Assembly: GCA_036839975.1 (NCBI GenBank)
Contig: DAISVU010000004.1
Location: forward strand, 40,142-104,141
Length of the DNA stretch: 64,000 nt
Origin: RGIG7111 sp036839975
GTDB lineage: Bacteria > Bacillota > Clostridia > Peptostreptococcales > Anaerovoracaceae
Direction of reading: 5' to 3'
The position numbers and the translations under genes are program-made. Positions within the stretch are counted from its first letter, which is position 1, and each line of letters opens with the position of its first letter. The notes below the pieces were generated by a model that ran no database searches, was not told where the DNA came from, and was given only the letters and a program-made list of their open reading frames with translations. Positions 43,117 to 52,683 of this stretch are shown here, piece after piece.

Positions 43117-43776
43117 ATGGACTATATCATGAGTATAATGCCGGCCCTGCTAATGGGGACATGGTTTTCAATAAAGCTGTTCATAATAGTGTTGATCCTG
43201 TCTCTGCCGCTTGGTCTGCCTATAGCATTGGGAGAAAACAGCCGGTTCAGGCCTATTAAGTGGCTGTGCAAGCTGTACGTTTTGATTTTCAGAGGAACTC
43301 CTTTATTGCTGCAGCTTTTTTTCTTTTATTTCTTTTTCCCTATTGCATTCGGAATAACACTCGATGCATTTCCGACAGCATGTCTCACATTTATACTTAA
43401 TTATGCGGCATACTTTGCAGAAATATACAGAGGAGGCATAAACGGAATAGACGTCGGACAATATGAAGCGTCGCATTCACTCGGGCTTACAAAGACGCAG
43501 ACTATGTTCGGAGTGATAATACCGCAGATGTTAAGGACAGTTCTCCCCGCCATATCAAATGAAGCCATAATTCTTATAAAGGATACAGCTCTTGCATCTA
43601 CTATCACTTATATGGAATTGATGAAAGCAGCATCGAGCGCAGTAAACAGAGATGTCAATGTAGTTCCTTATATCATAGCTGCAATACTGTATCTTTTATT
43701 TTCATACGTAGTGACCGCAATTGCACGTCGTGTGGAGAAATATTTCATGAGATTTGACGCTCAGGAGGAAGCATAG
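43117..43776 (+). CDS. Polar amino-acid ABC transporter permease
   Basis: A 219-residue HisM/GlnP-type permease of the cytoplasmic membrane with about five spans. RGTPLLLQLFFFYFFFP and the EAA loop (YEASHSLGLTKTQTMFGVIIPQ, containing EAxxxLGLT) contact the ATPase, and ISNEAIILIKDTALAS marks the family. AAGGAG stands 7 nt before the ATG. The stop lies just before the ATPase start. Confidence 0.95.
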   Translation: MDYIMSIMPALLMGTWFSIKLFIIVLILSLPLGLPIALGENSRFRPIKWLCKLYVLIFRGTPLLLQLFFFYFFFPIAFGITLDAFPTACLTFILNYAAYFAEIYRGGINGIDVGQYEASHSLGLTKTQTMFGVIIPQMLRTVLPAISNEAIILIKDTALASTITYMELMKAASSAVNRDVNVVPYIIAAILYLLFSYVVTAIARRVEKYFMRFDAQEEA

Positions 43777-43777
43777 A

Positions 43778-44548
43778 ATGGCAATTTTGGAGATGAAGAA
43801 CATTGTAAAAGAATTCCCTAACTGCAGGGCCTTGGACGGCGTCGATTTTAATGTCAACGAAGGTGAAACAGTTGCTGTAATTGGACCATCAGGTTCCGGG
43901 AAATCGACATTGTTAAGGTGCATAAACTGTCTGACAAGGATAACCAGCGGAACGATCACTTTGAACGGTGAGACATTTGCTGATACGGGCGGACTTCTCC
44001 GTAACGGCAGGCATAGTGAAGCAAGGTACCCGTCAGATAAGGAAATAAAGCATATATGCAGTGAAACCGGCATGGTGTTTCAACATTTTAACCTTTTCCC
44101 ACATATGACGTGTATAAAGAATATATGCTACGGGCCTGTCAAGGTTAAGGGCGTTTCCAGGTCTGAAGCCTTGAAGCGAGGGGAGAAGCTTCTTTCGCTA
44201 GTGGGGCTGGCTGATAAAAAAGATGAATTTCCCCGAAAGCTTTCAGGGGGACAGAAGCAGCGCGTGGCTATCGCAAGAGGGCTTGCAATGGATCCTAAGA
44301 TCATGCTTTTTGATGAGCCCACATCTGCTCTGGATCCTGAGATAACCGGTGAAGTGCTTGCAGTAATGAAAAGTCTGTCAGATCAAAACATCACAATGGT
44401 AGTCGTTACTCATGAGATGGGATTTGCCCGTGAGGTGGCTGACCGCGTTGTGTTTATGGACAACGGAAAAATAATTGAACAGGGTACGCCTGAAGAGATA
44501 TTTGAATATCCGAAGAGCGAGAGACTCAATGCATTTTTGGGGCGATGA
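43778..44548 (+). CDS. Polar amino-acid ABC transporter ATPase
   Basis: A 256-residue GlnQ/HisP-type ATPase: Walker A GPSGSGKSTLLRC, Q-loop MVFQHFNLFPHMT, signature LSGGQKQRVAIARG, Walker B IMLFDEPTSALDPE and H-loop VVTHEMGFA. I start it at the ATG 9 nt after AGGAGG, which begins MAILEMKNIVKEF; longer readings overlap the permease. An insertion of about 20 residues (FADTGGLLRNGRHSEARYPS) lies between Walker A and the Q-loop. Confidence 0.96.
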   Translation: MAILEMKNIVKEFPNCRALDGVDFNVNEGETVAVIGPSGSGKSTLLRCINCLTRITSGTITLNGETFADTGGLLRNGRHSEARYPSDKEIKHICSETGMVFQHFNLFPHMTCIKNICYGPVKVKGVSRSEALKRGEKLLSLVGLADKKDEFPRKLSGGQKQRVAIARGLAMDPKIMLFDEPTSALDPEITGEVLAVMKSLSDQNITMVVVTHEMGFAREVADRVVFMDNGKIIEQGTPEEIFEYPKSERLNAFLGR

Positions 44549-44681
44549 TCAAATAATATACCGAACTTCACATTATCTTCACTTATTGATGCTAATATAC
44601 TCAATATGTTGAGCTTTATAATAGAGACAGTTTTGTTATAATTTGAGCCGGTATACAGCTTGGAAGGAGTAAGATTATTTT

Positions 44682-45545
44682 ATGATAATTTTCGATCATG
44701 TAACCAAAAGATACAGGACAAATATCGGACTCAAGGATGTGAGTGTTAAGATAAGTAAAGGTGATTTTGTTTTTCTGGTAGGCCCGAGCGGAGCCGGAAA
44801 ATCTACTTTTGTAAAACTCATATTGAGGGAGATCGATGCAGATACAGGTGAAATAAGGGTAAAAGGTGAAGATATTACGCAGTTTCCAAACAGGAGGATC
44901 CCGGAACTCAGACGTAATATCGGTATAGTATTTCAGGATTTCAGACTCCTGCCAAAGAAGACGGTCTATGAAAACGTTGCTTTTGCCATGCATATAGTGC
45001 ATAAATCAAGGAAGCAGATAAAGAAGCAGGTGCCGCAGATACTTCAGCTTGTGGGAATGAGTTCGAATGCAAAGAAATATCCGGATGAGCTTTCGGCAGG
45101 AGAACAGCAGCGTGTGGCAATAGCAAGAGCCATTACAAACAACCCCACGATTCTCATTGCAGACGAGCCTACGGGAAATTTGGATCCCGATACTGCATGG
45201 GAGATAATGCAGCTTCTCGATGAGATCAATCAGAGAGGGACTACGATCGTTATGGTAACTCATGCAAAAGATATTGTAGACAGAATGGGAAAGCGTGTTA
45301 TAGCTATAGACAACGGCAAAATTGTAAGAGATGAACTTGGCACATATGACCTTGATGAGAGTGTGTGGACTCCGCAAATGACTACGGATACGATACAGGT
45401 GACGTTCCCTGACGCTGACCTTCAGAGACGGTATGAAAGACGCACAATGACTGAAAAAGAAAGAAAGAGACACAGACGAGAAGGTCGTGATATGATAAAC
45501 AGAAAACTCGAAGAGTTGAAGCGTAAGGGAGGCTCGGGAAACTGA
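44682..45545 (+). CDS. ftsE: Cell-division ATPase FtsE with C-terminal extension
   Basis: FtsE with FtsX forms a membrane complex that switches on septal peptidoglycan hydrolases. Motifs: Walker A GPSGAGKSTFVKL, VFQDFRLLPKKTVYENVAFA, signature LSAGEQQRVAIARA, Walker B LIADEPTGNLDP and VTHAKDIV. The ABC domain ends near residue 228, the usual FtsE length, but this protein continues for about 60 residues with a basic, charged tail (RRTMTEKERKRHRREGRDM and KLEELKRKGG). The stop overlaps the ftsX start (TGATG), so the pair is translationally coupled. A TATAAT lies at 44637-44642. Confidence 0.96.
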   Translation: MIIFDHVTKRYRTNIGLKDVSVKISKGDFVFLVGPSGAGKSTFVKLILREIDADTGEIRVKGEDITQFPNRRIPELRRNIGIVFQDFRLLPKKTVYENVAFAMHIVHKSRKQIKKQVPQILQLVGMSSNAKKYPDELSAGEQQRVAIARAITNNPTILIADEPTGNLDPDTAWEIMQLLDEINQRGTTIVMVTHAKDIVDRMGKRVIAIDNGKIVRDELGTYDLDESVWTPQMTTDTIQVTFPDADLQRRYERRTMTEKERKRHRREGRDMINRKLEELKRKGGSGN

Positions 45546-46435
45546 TGGGCAAAGTATTGTACACCGTAAAGCAGGGCTTCCAGCAAATGCTGAGAAACAG
45601 AGGAATGACGCTGGCCTCAATGTTTGCGATAACAGCGATGCTGCTTATTTTAGGAGTCTTTTTCGTGATATTGCTGAATGTCAATATCGCCGCTGAATCT
45701 ATTGAAAATGATTATGACACCATAGAGGTGTATCTGCTGGATTCTACTGATGAGGAACAGGCCAACACGATAATAAAGGATATCAAAAATGTAAAAGGTG
45801 TGGAAGATGCGGGATACAGATCCAAGGATCAAGCGCTTGAGATACTCAAAAAGAGATGGGGTAAGAATGCTTACATGCTGAAAGATCTGGACCCGAATCC
45901 GCTGCCAAATGCGGTGGTTATCAAGATAAACGACCTTAATGAGGCGGATCACATAGATAAGGTTGCAAATACTTATAAAGGTGTTGAAGAAGTAAAGTAT
46001 TATAAAGAGACTGTTGATAAACTCAAAAGAATCACAAGGTTTACACAGTGGGCGGCTGTCATAATAATGGCATTTCTGATAATCGTATCTTTGGTAGTAG
46101 TTTCAAATACCATAAAGCTTACTGTGTTTGCGCGTTCAAGAGAGATAAATATAATGAAATATGTAGGAGCGACCAACTGGTTTATAAGGGGGCCCTTCCT
46201 TGCGGAAGGTATAATAATAGGCATTATATCGGCAGGTATAGCAGCCGGTATATCAAATCTGATATACAGCAAGATAGTCGATGTGATAGGGGCGGAAGTA
46301 TCGAATATACTTTCAACACCTTTGGCGCCTGTGGGGTTCCTTTCATGGAATCTGCTGGTTATATTTATAGCGCTGGGTGCAAGCATAGGTGCATGCGGAA
46401 GTATAATTTCGATGAGAAGGTTTTTGGATACGTAG
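45545..46435 (+). CDS. ftsX: Cell-division protein FtsX
   Basis: Membrane partner of FtsE, 296 residues. An N-terminal span (LASMFAITAMLLILGVFFVIL) is followed by a large extracellular loop (about 45-165, with DTIEVYLLDSTDEEQAN and DQALEILKKRWG) that contacts the hydrolase or its activator. Three C-terminal spans follow, with the FtsX domain EINIMKYVGATNWFIRGPFLAEG. Start overlaps the ftsE stop. The next gene encodes the expected extracellular coiled-coil partner. Confidence 0.96.
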   Translation: MGKVLYTVKQGFQQMLRNRGMTLASMFAITAMLLILGVFFVILLNVNIAAESIENDYDTIEVYLLDSTDEEQANTIIKDIKNVKGVEDAGYRSKDQALEILKKRWGKNAYMLKDLDPNPLPNAVVIKINDLNEADHIDKVANTYKGVEEVKYYKETVDKLKRITRFTQWAAVIIMAFLIIVSLVVVSNTIKLTVFARSREINIMKYVGATNWFIRGPFLAEGIIIGIISAGIAAGISNLIYSKIVDVIGAEVSNILSTPLAPVGFLSWNLLVIFIALGASIGACGSIISMRRFLDT

Positions 46436-46444
46436 GAGGAAAAC

Positions 46445-47566
46445 ATGAAGAAAAAGATCATACTGGCTGCAGTAACGGCCTTGGTGGTGCTGATGACATT
46501 CACAGTTACCGGAGTCTACGCCAAAACAGCAAGTGAGCTGGATAAAGAATTAAGTGATACTCAGAAAAAGCTCAACAAGGGCACAGAACAGGAGGAATCA
46601 CTTGAAAAGCAAATATCAAAACTTGAAAAGCAAATAACGAAAAAGGAAGCGGAATTGGTAACATTGTCCGGTGATATCTCGGATATAAAAGCGGACATAA
46701 AGAAAAATCAGGCTAAAGTGGAAAAAGTCGAAAAGAAACTTGATGAACAGAAATCCGCTTTGGGGAAACGTTTGAGGAAAAATTACAAAGGTGGAACTAT
46801 CGGTTATATTGATGTTATTCTGGGATCGAAAAGCATATCTGATTTTCTGAACAACATTGATATGATCCAGAGAATATATGAAAGTGACAATGAACTTAGA
46901 GCCGGCATAGAAAAAAACTATAACGATGTAAAGGCGCAGAAGAAAAAGCTCAGTGATTTGAATGACAAGCTTAAGTCTGAAGAAAAGAAGCAGGCTAAAA
47001 AGAAAGAACTTCTTACAGCAGACAAGGATAACGCGGCGGACAAGAAATCGAGGATCGCGGCGAGCAATGACGAACTGAAAAAACAGATAGATGCATTGAA
47101 TAAGGAAAGATCGCGTATAACTGACGCTGTCGATTCCGATACGAGCCCTATGAAAAATAAAAAGTATAAGGGTGGAAAATTTACATGGCCTGTACCGGGA
47201 CATACTTACATATCTTCAGGATACGGACCTAGATGGGGCTCATTTCACTATGGCATAGATATACCTGCAGCAGTAGGGACGAAGGTAGTTGCGGGAGCTG
47301 ACGGCATCGTGATCAAGGCTGGTCCTGCGGGTAGCTACGGCAACATGGTAATGATAAGCCACGGAAGCGGACTGTACACTCTTTATGCCCATAACAGTGT
47401 AATAGTGACTTCAGTAGGTGCAAGAGTTAAACGGGGTCAGACTATAGCAAAGATCGGATGTACCGGCAACGTAACAGGTCCTCACTGCCACTTTGAAGTA
47501 TATAAAGGCGGCACAGGCTGGGGCGCGGGATATCAGATGAATCCGCTGCCTTACCTGGGCAGATAG
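46445..47566 (+). CDS. Coiled-coil M23-family murein hydrolase/activator (FtsEX partner)
   Basis: Secreted 373-residue protein like EnvC/PcsB. A signal peptide (to about residue 27, VYAKTAS) precedes long Lys/Glu-rich coiled coils (about 30-230), then a LytM/M23 domain. The metal site looks complete: HYGIDI gives His268 and Asp272, and HCHFEV gives His347 and His349, so it may be an active endopeptidase rather than a degenerate activator. Adjacent to ftsEX with AGGAGG 5 nt before the ATG, it is presumably the septal effector controlled by FtsX. Confidence 0.93.
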   Translation: MKKKIILAAVTALVVLMTFTVTGVYAKTASELDKELSDTQKKLNKGTEQEESLEKQISKLEKQITKKEAELVTLSGDISDIKADIKKNQAKVEKVEKKLDEQKSALGKRLRKNYKGGTIGYIDVILGSKSISDFLNNIDMIQRIYESDNELRAGIEKNYNDVKAQKKKLSDLNDKLKSEEKKQAKKKELLTADKDNAADKKSRIAASNDELKKQIDALNKERSRITDAVDSDTSPMKNKKYKGGKFTWPVPGHTYISSGYGPRWGSFHYGIDIPAAVGTKVVAGADGIVIKAGPAGSYGNMVMISHGSGLYTLYAHNSVIVTSVGARVKRGQTIAKIGCTGNVTGPHCHFEVYKGGTGWGAGYQMNPLPYLGR

Positions 47567-47577
47567 GAGAGCCATAT

Positions 47578-49233
47578 ATGAAGATAAGTCCGGTATTAGT
47601 CAAAATACTCCGTAACAGAGGCATATCCTCTGATGAAGATATCCGTGAATTTTTATCGGGCCTTCCACAGAAAACATATGATCCATTCCTTCTAAAAGAT
47701 ATGGAAGAAGGAGTGGATCTTATTTTGTCATATATCAGAAACGGAGACGACATATGCATATACGGAGATTACGATACTGATGGGATCACATCGACATCTT
47801 TGCTTTATACGGTACTGAATGCAGTGATAGATGACAAGAAAAGCAGAAGCAGTGTTTTTTATTACATACCTTCACGCTTCACTGAAGGGTACGGTCTGAA
47901 TACGGCAGCGTTAAGAAAAATTAAAGAGAAAGGCGCAGATCTTGTAGTAACTGTTGATTGTGGAAGCACATCATACGATGAAGTTGAATATGCAAAGTCG
48001 ATCGGTCTCGATGTTATTGTGACGGATCACCACAGTGTAGGTGAAAAAAAGGCGGACTGCTTGATGATAAATCCCAAGCAGGAAGATGACAGATACCCGT
48101 TCTCCTGTCTTGCGGGTTGCGGCGTGACATTTAAACTTGCGCAGGCACTCCAAAAGACGGTGGGCTTCGACAAGATGATAATGCTTGAACAATTTGATAT
48201 CGTCGGGATCGGAACAATAGGTGATATCGTCCCCCTGATAGGTGAGAACAGGACCTTTGCGAAATATGGGATAATGCAGATCCGTTCAGGTAAAAGACCT
48301 GGACTTCAGGCGCTTTACGACAGTATTTCGCTAAACAAGAGCAAGATTGATTCTGATGACATATCATTTAACATAGTACCGAATTTGAACGCAGCAGGCA
48401 GAATGGACAGCGCTTTGCTGGGTGCGGATCTCATGCTTTCTTCAGATAAAGAGAAATGCGGCAGACTTGCGGAGAAAATCGCAAGATTGAACAGGAAGAG
48501 GAAATCCGTTCAGGGAACGGCCTTTGAGCGATGCCGAAAGATAGTTGAAACGCATATGGCGGATGATGACATACTGTTCATACGCACTGATGATATACAT
48601 GAAGGTATAGCAGGCATAGTGGCGGGACAGATAAAAGAACGCTTTGAAAAACCCACGCTGCTTTTTACACCGGCGGGTATCGGTCAATTGAAAGGCACCG
48701 GCAGAAGCGCGGGAAGACTTGATCTTTACGGGACACTTGCCGAGGCCTCAGATGTATTTGTCAGGTTCGGCGGGCATAAAGGAGCATGCGGGTTTACGAT
48801 AAAAGAAGATGATTATGATGTTCTTAAAGACGTTGTCACAAAGAGCGTTTCAAGGCAGATCGAAGAAGATGAGCATCTGTTAGATTCGGACGTACAGATA
48901 GATCTTATGCTTGATGTGAAAGACATAGATATAAATTTATTGAGAGAGATAGAAAAGCTTGAGCCTTTCGGTTGTGAGAATCCTCCGCCGCTTGTAATGA
49001 TAAGGGATGTAGAGATAAGACGTCCGCATCGAATAGGTCAAAATGCCGATTCTGCAAGCTTTGTAGCGGAAGGCGACGACGGGAGCACTGTCAAGTGCGT
49101 GCTGTTTAAACGGGCTGATGATTATGATGATAAACTCAAGGAAGGGATGACTGTAAGTGTTACAGGAATTCTGAAAAGAAATGAATGGAAAGGCAATGTA
49201 AGTGTTCAATTTATTGTTGAAGACATGGTATAA
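47578..49233 (+). CDS. recJ: Single-strand-specific exonuclease RecJ
   Basis: 5'-3' exonuclease in recombination and mismatch repair. The 551-residue protein has the DHH phosphoesterase motifs DYDTDG (residues 64-68 and on), VDCGSTS and TDHHSVGE (150-152), then NLNAAGRMDSA, and the DHHA1 motif FGGHKGACGFTI. A C-terminal OB-like domain follows (FVAEGDDGSTVKCVLFKR). It is shorter than some Firmicute RecJ proteins that carry extra C-terminal domains. It lies 11 bp after the M23 gene in the same run. Confidence 0.94.
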   Translation: MKISPVLVKILRNRGISSDEDIREFLSGLPQKTYDPFLLKDMEEGVDLILSYIRNGDDICIYGDYDTDGITSTSLLYTVLNAVIDDKKSRSSVFYYIPSRFTEGYGLNTAALRKIKEKGADLVVTVDCGSTSYDEVEYAKSIGLDVIVTDHHSVGEKKADCLMINPKQEDDRYPFSCLAGCGVTFKLAQALQKTVGFDKMIMLEQFDIVGIGTIGDIVPLIGENRTFAKYGIMQIRSGKRPGLQALYDSISLNKSKIDSDDISFNIVPNLNAAGRMDSALLGADLMLSSDKEKCGRLAEKIARLNRKRKSVQGTAFERCRKIVETHMADDDILFIRTDDIHEGIAGIVAGQIKERFEKPTLLFTPAGIGQLKGTGRSAGRLDLYGTLAEASDVFVRFGGHKGACGFTIKEDDYDVLKDVVTKSVSRQIEEDEHLLDSDVQIDLMLDVKDIDINLLREIEKLEPFGCENPPPLVMIRDVEIRRPHRIGQNADSASFVAEGDDGSTVKCVLFKRADDYDDKLKEGMTVSVTGILKRNEWKGNVSVQFIVEDMV

Positions 49234-49305
49234 TATCAAATTGCATTATAATTATGTAAGGCTGATTTAAAAAGTAAAATGTCAGGGTGAGGAAGAGAGG
49301 AAGAT

Positions 49306-50484
49306 ATGTATAATATTAAGAAAAGCAGACTTGTGGCACTTTTGGCGGCGGCAGTGATCGTTGGAGCAGCTCTGTGCTTAGGCATAGTGCTGCTTGTACA
49401 AAACACAGGCGCAGCAAAGACAAGTATCTCCGCATCGGAGTACAAAGAACTTAAAGATATGCAGGCGAGATACTTGAAACTTGATGAAGTCTACAGCGCG
49501 ATCAAAAAAAATTACTATAAAGAAGCAGATGATAATGATCTTATAGTAGGGGCATGTAAGGGGATGGTTGCAGGACTTCATGACACATATTCTTCGTTTA
49601 TGACTAAAACTGAATATGAGCAGTGGCTTGGAACGGTCACAGGTGAATATGACGGAATTGGTATAACGTTTGGTAAAAATGATGACAACAATGCAGAGAT
49701 CATATCTGTCAATAATGATTCGGCAGCTGAAAAAGCCGGGCTTAAGAGCGGTGATATAATCGTAAAGATAGATGGTAAAACTTATGATAACATAAATAAA
49801 ATGAGTACAGCTATACGCGGAAAGGCCGGCACCAGAGTCAGCATAACATATTCCAGAGAAAACAAGCAGAAAACGGTAATGATCACAAGAGCACATGTAG
49901 TAAATAAAACCGTATCATCCAGGCTGATCAACGGAACTGTCGGCTATATAAAAATAACTGCGTTTGAAGACAAGACATACAGGGACTTCAAGAAAGCACT
50001 TAAATCAATGGAGAACAGTAATGTAAAGGGACTAATCATAGACCTTAGAAATAACGGAGGCGGTCTTGTTGTGCAGGCTTCGAATGTTGCAGACGAACTT
50101 CTTGGAAAGTGTAATGTCACGTATATGCAGGATAAACATGGTGTAAAGCAGTATTTAAAATCAGATGCAAATGCAACAAAACTCCCGTATGTGATTTTGG
50201 TGAACGAAGGTACTGCCAGCGCATCGGAGATAATCACCGCTGCCGTTCAGGACAACGAAGGCGGTACTGTTATAGGCACTAAAACCTACGGTAAAGGCAT
50301 CGTGCAGTCGACAGGACAGACCAAAGAGGGGGATGCGATCGAACTCACGATTATGCAGTACTTTTCACCTAAAGGTCATACGATCCATAAGAAAGGTATC
50401 GTTCCGGACAAAATTGTAAAGCAGAACGACAAGACAAAAGAGGATGAACAGATGGATGAGGCAGTTAAAGAATTACAGGAATAG
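49306..50484 (+). CDS. Carboxy-terminal processing (S41) protease
   Basis: A 392-residue CtpA-like protease, membrane-anchored by an N-terminal span (LVALLAAAVIVGAALCLGIVL first part). A PDZ domain (about 115-190: YDGIGITFGK, AEKAGLKSGDIIVKIDG) leads to the S41 domain with DLRNNGGGL, the serine in NEGTASASEI and the lysine in KTYGKGIVQ. Such proteases trim secreted or wall-associated proteins, and in Firmicutes one often follows the ftsEX-hydrolase genes. GAGAGGAAG precedes the ATG. Confidence 0.94.
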   Translation: MYNIKKSRLVALLAAAVIVGAALCLGIVLLVQNTGAAKTSISASEYKELKDMQARYLKLDEVYSAIKKNYYKEADDNDLIVGACKGMVAGLHDTYSSFMTKTEYEQWLGTVTGEYDGIGITFGKNDDNNAEIISVNNDSAAEKAGLKSGDIIVKIDGKTYDNINKMSTAIRGKAGTRVSITYSRENKQKTVMITRAHVVNKTVSSRLINGTVGYIKITAFEDKTYRDFKKALKSMENSNVKGLIIDLRNNGGGLVVQASNVADELLGKCNVTYMQDKHGVKQYLKSDANATKLPYVILVNEGTASASEIITAAVQDNEGGTVIGTKTYGKGIVQSTGQTKEGDAIELTIMQYFSPKGHTIHKKGIVPDKIVKQNDKTKEDEQMDEAVKELQE

Positions 50485-50512
50485 CTTATATACCGCTTTT
50501 TATCTTAATGCC

Positions 50513-51223
50513 CTATACGCTTACAGCTAACTCAAGTGCCAGTTTCATCATCTGCGTGAAATCTTTTTCACGTTTTTCGATCGTGGCGTGCTCACCTGTT
50601 ATAAAATGATCCGAGACTGTCGTGACAGCAAGCGCATTTACACCGTGATATGCTGCGTTCATATATAGTGCTGCGGCCTCCATTTCGACAGCCAGGACTC
50701 CCATTTCAGACCATTTTTTCCACCAGTCGGGATCTGTCTCATAGAATACATCGCATGAAACAGTGTTGCCGGCTTTAAACGAAATCCCGGTTTTCTTACC
50801 GGTCTCGTATAGCTTGGTAAGCAGTTCCCAGCTTGCTGCAGGTGAATAGCTGCCGGGAATCTTAAAAGAATGTGCATAGTTTGAATCTGTGGAAGAGGCG
50901 AGTGATACAATGATATCTCTTATCCTTATTTCACTGTTGAGCGCTCCCGATGTTCCTATTCGTATCAGGTTTTTGCAGCCATACTCAGTTATGAGTTCCC
51001 AGGAATATATGCCCATGGACGGCATTCCCATGCCGCTACCCTGTACAGACACAGGAATGTTTTTGTAGATGCCGGTAAAGCCAAGCATACCTCGTACATT
51101 ATTATACTGTTTTACATCCCTGAGGTAGTTCTCGGCAATGAATTTTGCCCTCAAGGGGTCTCCCGGAAGCAGTATGGTTTCGGCAATATCATCTTTGCTT
51201 GCTGCATTTATGTGTGTGCTCAT
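50513..51223 (-). CDS. deoD: Purine-nucleoside phosphorylase DeoD
   Basis: Hexameric phosphorylase that splits purine (deoxy)nucleosides into base and (deoxy)ribose-1-phosphate. The 236-residue protein has ILLPGDPLRAKFIAENYL, VQGSGMGMPSMGIYSWEL, RIGTSGAL, and the catalytic region AVEMEAAALYMNA with VSDHFITGE. The ATG follows GAAAGGATT. It converges with the S41 protease gene, 28 bp apart, with no clear terminator between. The divergent region upstream carries repeats listed separately. Confidence 0.97.
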   Translation of the reverse strand: MSTHINAASKDDIAETILLPGDPLRAKFIAENYLRDVKQYNNVRGMLGFTGIYKNIPVSVQGSGMGMPSMGIYSWELITEYGCKNLIRIGTSGALNSEIRIRDIIVSLASSTDSNYAHSFKIPGSYSPAASWELLTKLYETGKKTGISFKAGNTVSCDVFYETDPDWWKKWSEMGVLAVEMEAAALYMNAAYHGVNALAVTTVSDHFITGEHATIEKREKDFTQMMKLALELAVSV

Positions 51224-51302
51224 TTTGGAATCCTTTCTTCACTTTGGAACGTAGGCTTAAAAGCTTGCGATTGCTTGCCCAATGGCGTTAACACTTGAAA
51301 TA

Positions 51303-51370
51303 TCTGTCTGAATATGGTATATTTCTGTCTGAAAAGCGAAATTATCATTTACGGTATATACAGATACCGT
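51303..51370. promoter_or_regulatory. Direct and inverted repeats between deoD and GHL10 gene
   Basis: TCTGTCTGAA occurs at 51303-51312 and 51324-51333, spaced 21 bp (two helical turns). ACGGTAT (51351-51357) and ATACCGT (51364-51370) form an inverted repeat 6 nt apart. Both lie in the shared upstream region of two divergent genes and look like regulator sites. Confidence 0.45.
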
Positions 51371-51471
51371 ATGCAGGATAATAACTGAAATCGTGTTTAT
51401 TGTATCACATAGTAAATAATGATTAAAGAAGACAGGATGAACTTCTTTTGTACTGAGAACAAGGAGAAACG

Positions 51472-52683
51472 ATGAAAAAGTTGAGCATGACAAAAAAGAA
51501 AAAGATACACACTGTTTTTATCATTGCGTTTATTTGCTTAACAATGACAGCAGTGGAGTTTATAACGGTAACAAATGCATCACGCGAGACTATAGGATCA
51601 CAGAGAGAAGCTGAATCTTCGGATGCTTTGAACGTTGACAGCGTGGAGGCAAAGGCCACGCCTGCATATTCAAATGAGCTTAGGGGTTTATGGGTGTCAT
51701 TTTGTGATTTTAAGAGTCTGGGGTTTTACGACAAGAGCAAGACAGTATACAGAAAGAACATAGGGAAATTGTTCGGAACGGCCAGAAAAAACGGCATAAA
51801 CACTGTATATTTTCACGTCAGAGCGTTTGATGACGCAGTATACAAAAGCTCCGTCTTCAATGCGTCAAAATATATAACTTCGAAGGCTTCATCTAAAACA
51901 GCAAGGAATACGTATTCATACGATCCATTAAGCATCGCTGTTACAGAAGCCCATCGCAGAGGCATCAAACTGCACGCATGGATGAATCCGTACAGGGTGA
52001 CATACAATTATTTTCTTGACCCGGCAAAGGCTTACTCGACTAAACGCATCATCAAAGCAATAAAAGAAGTAAAAAAATATGATATTGATGGCATTCACTT
52101 TGATGACTATTTTTATTCTGCGAAAAAAGGATATTTCTATAAGACTTCAGACGGCAAAAATGTCAAACACAAGGTAAAAATATCAGCGGCTGACAAACGT
52201 GCATATGTAAATAAAATGATAAAGAAGGCATACACAGAAACTCATTCTAAGCGCAGTCTGAAATTCGGTATCAGCCCTGCAGGTAATTATGAAAACTGCA
52301 TGATGATAGGCGCTGATGTCAAAACATGGCTTTCAAAGAACGGATATCTGGATTATATAGTTCCGCAGATATACTGGACTGATAATTGGGGAAGCCGGGG
52401 CAAGGTCATGATGTTTACGAACAGGCTGAAGAATTTCAAAGCCAAAAACAAACTTAAAAAGCCTATATATGCGGGGCTTGCTCTATACAGAACCGGATAC
52501 AGGCAGACTGATGATAGGGGCTGGGGTATGCGCAATACAAACATCAGGGCTCAAGTTAAAAAGGCGAGGAGCCTTGGCATCAATGGGTATGTACTGTTCA
52601 CTGCGGCGGATATGAACAGAAAGAGATGCCAAAAGGAACTGTATTATCTCAGAAGGCTTGTAAATCCAGCGCAAAGTCGATAA
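51472..52683 (+). CDS. GHL10-family glycoside hydrolase (catalytic part of a frameshifted gene)
   Basis: A 403-residue secreted protein of the GHL10/DUF187 family, glycosidase-like TIM barrels often acting on cell-wall or host glycans. A membrane/signal segment lies at about 12-32, then the barrel: NELRGLWVSFCDF, NTVYFHVRAFDDAVY, GIKLHAWMNPYRV, IDGIHFDDYFY with likely catalytic acids, FGISPAGN, YIVPQIYWT and GYVLFTAADM. It ends abruptly at LVNPAQSR. The frame one base back, overlapping from 52626, supplies the missing C-terminal domains. AAGGAG site upstream. The catalytic domain itself is complete. Confidence 0.85.
   Translation: MKKLSMTKKKKIHTVFIIAFICLTMTAVEFITVTNASRETIGSQREAESSDALNVDSVEAKATPAYSNELRGLWVSFCDFKSLGFYDKSKTVYRKNIGKLFGTARKNGINTVYFHVRAFDDAVYKSSVFNASKYITSKASSKTARNTYSYDPLSIAVTEAHRRGIKLHAWMNPYRVTYNYFLDPAKAYSTKRIIKAIKEVKKYDIDGIHFDDYFYSAKKGYFYKTSDGKNVKHKVKISAADKRAYVNKMIKKAYTETHSKRSLKFGISPAGNYENCMMIGADVKTWLSKNGYLDYIVPQIYWTDNWGSRGKVMMFTNRLKNFKAKNKLKKPIYAGLALYRTGYRQTDDRGWGMRNTNIRAQVKKARSLGINGYVLFTAADMNRKRCQKELYYLRRLVNPAQSR

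Noticed and set aside
52626..52683. Programmed -1 frameshift in the GHL10 gene
   Set aside because: No X-XXY-YYZ slippery heptamer in register and no evident downstream pseudoknot; a point indel is simpler.
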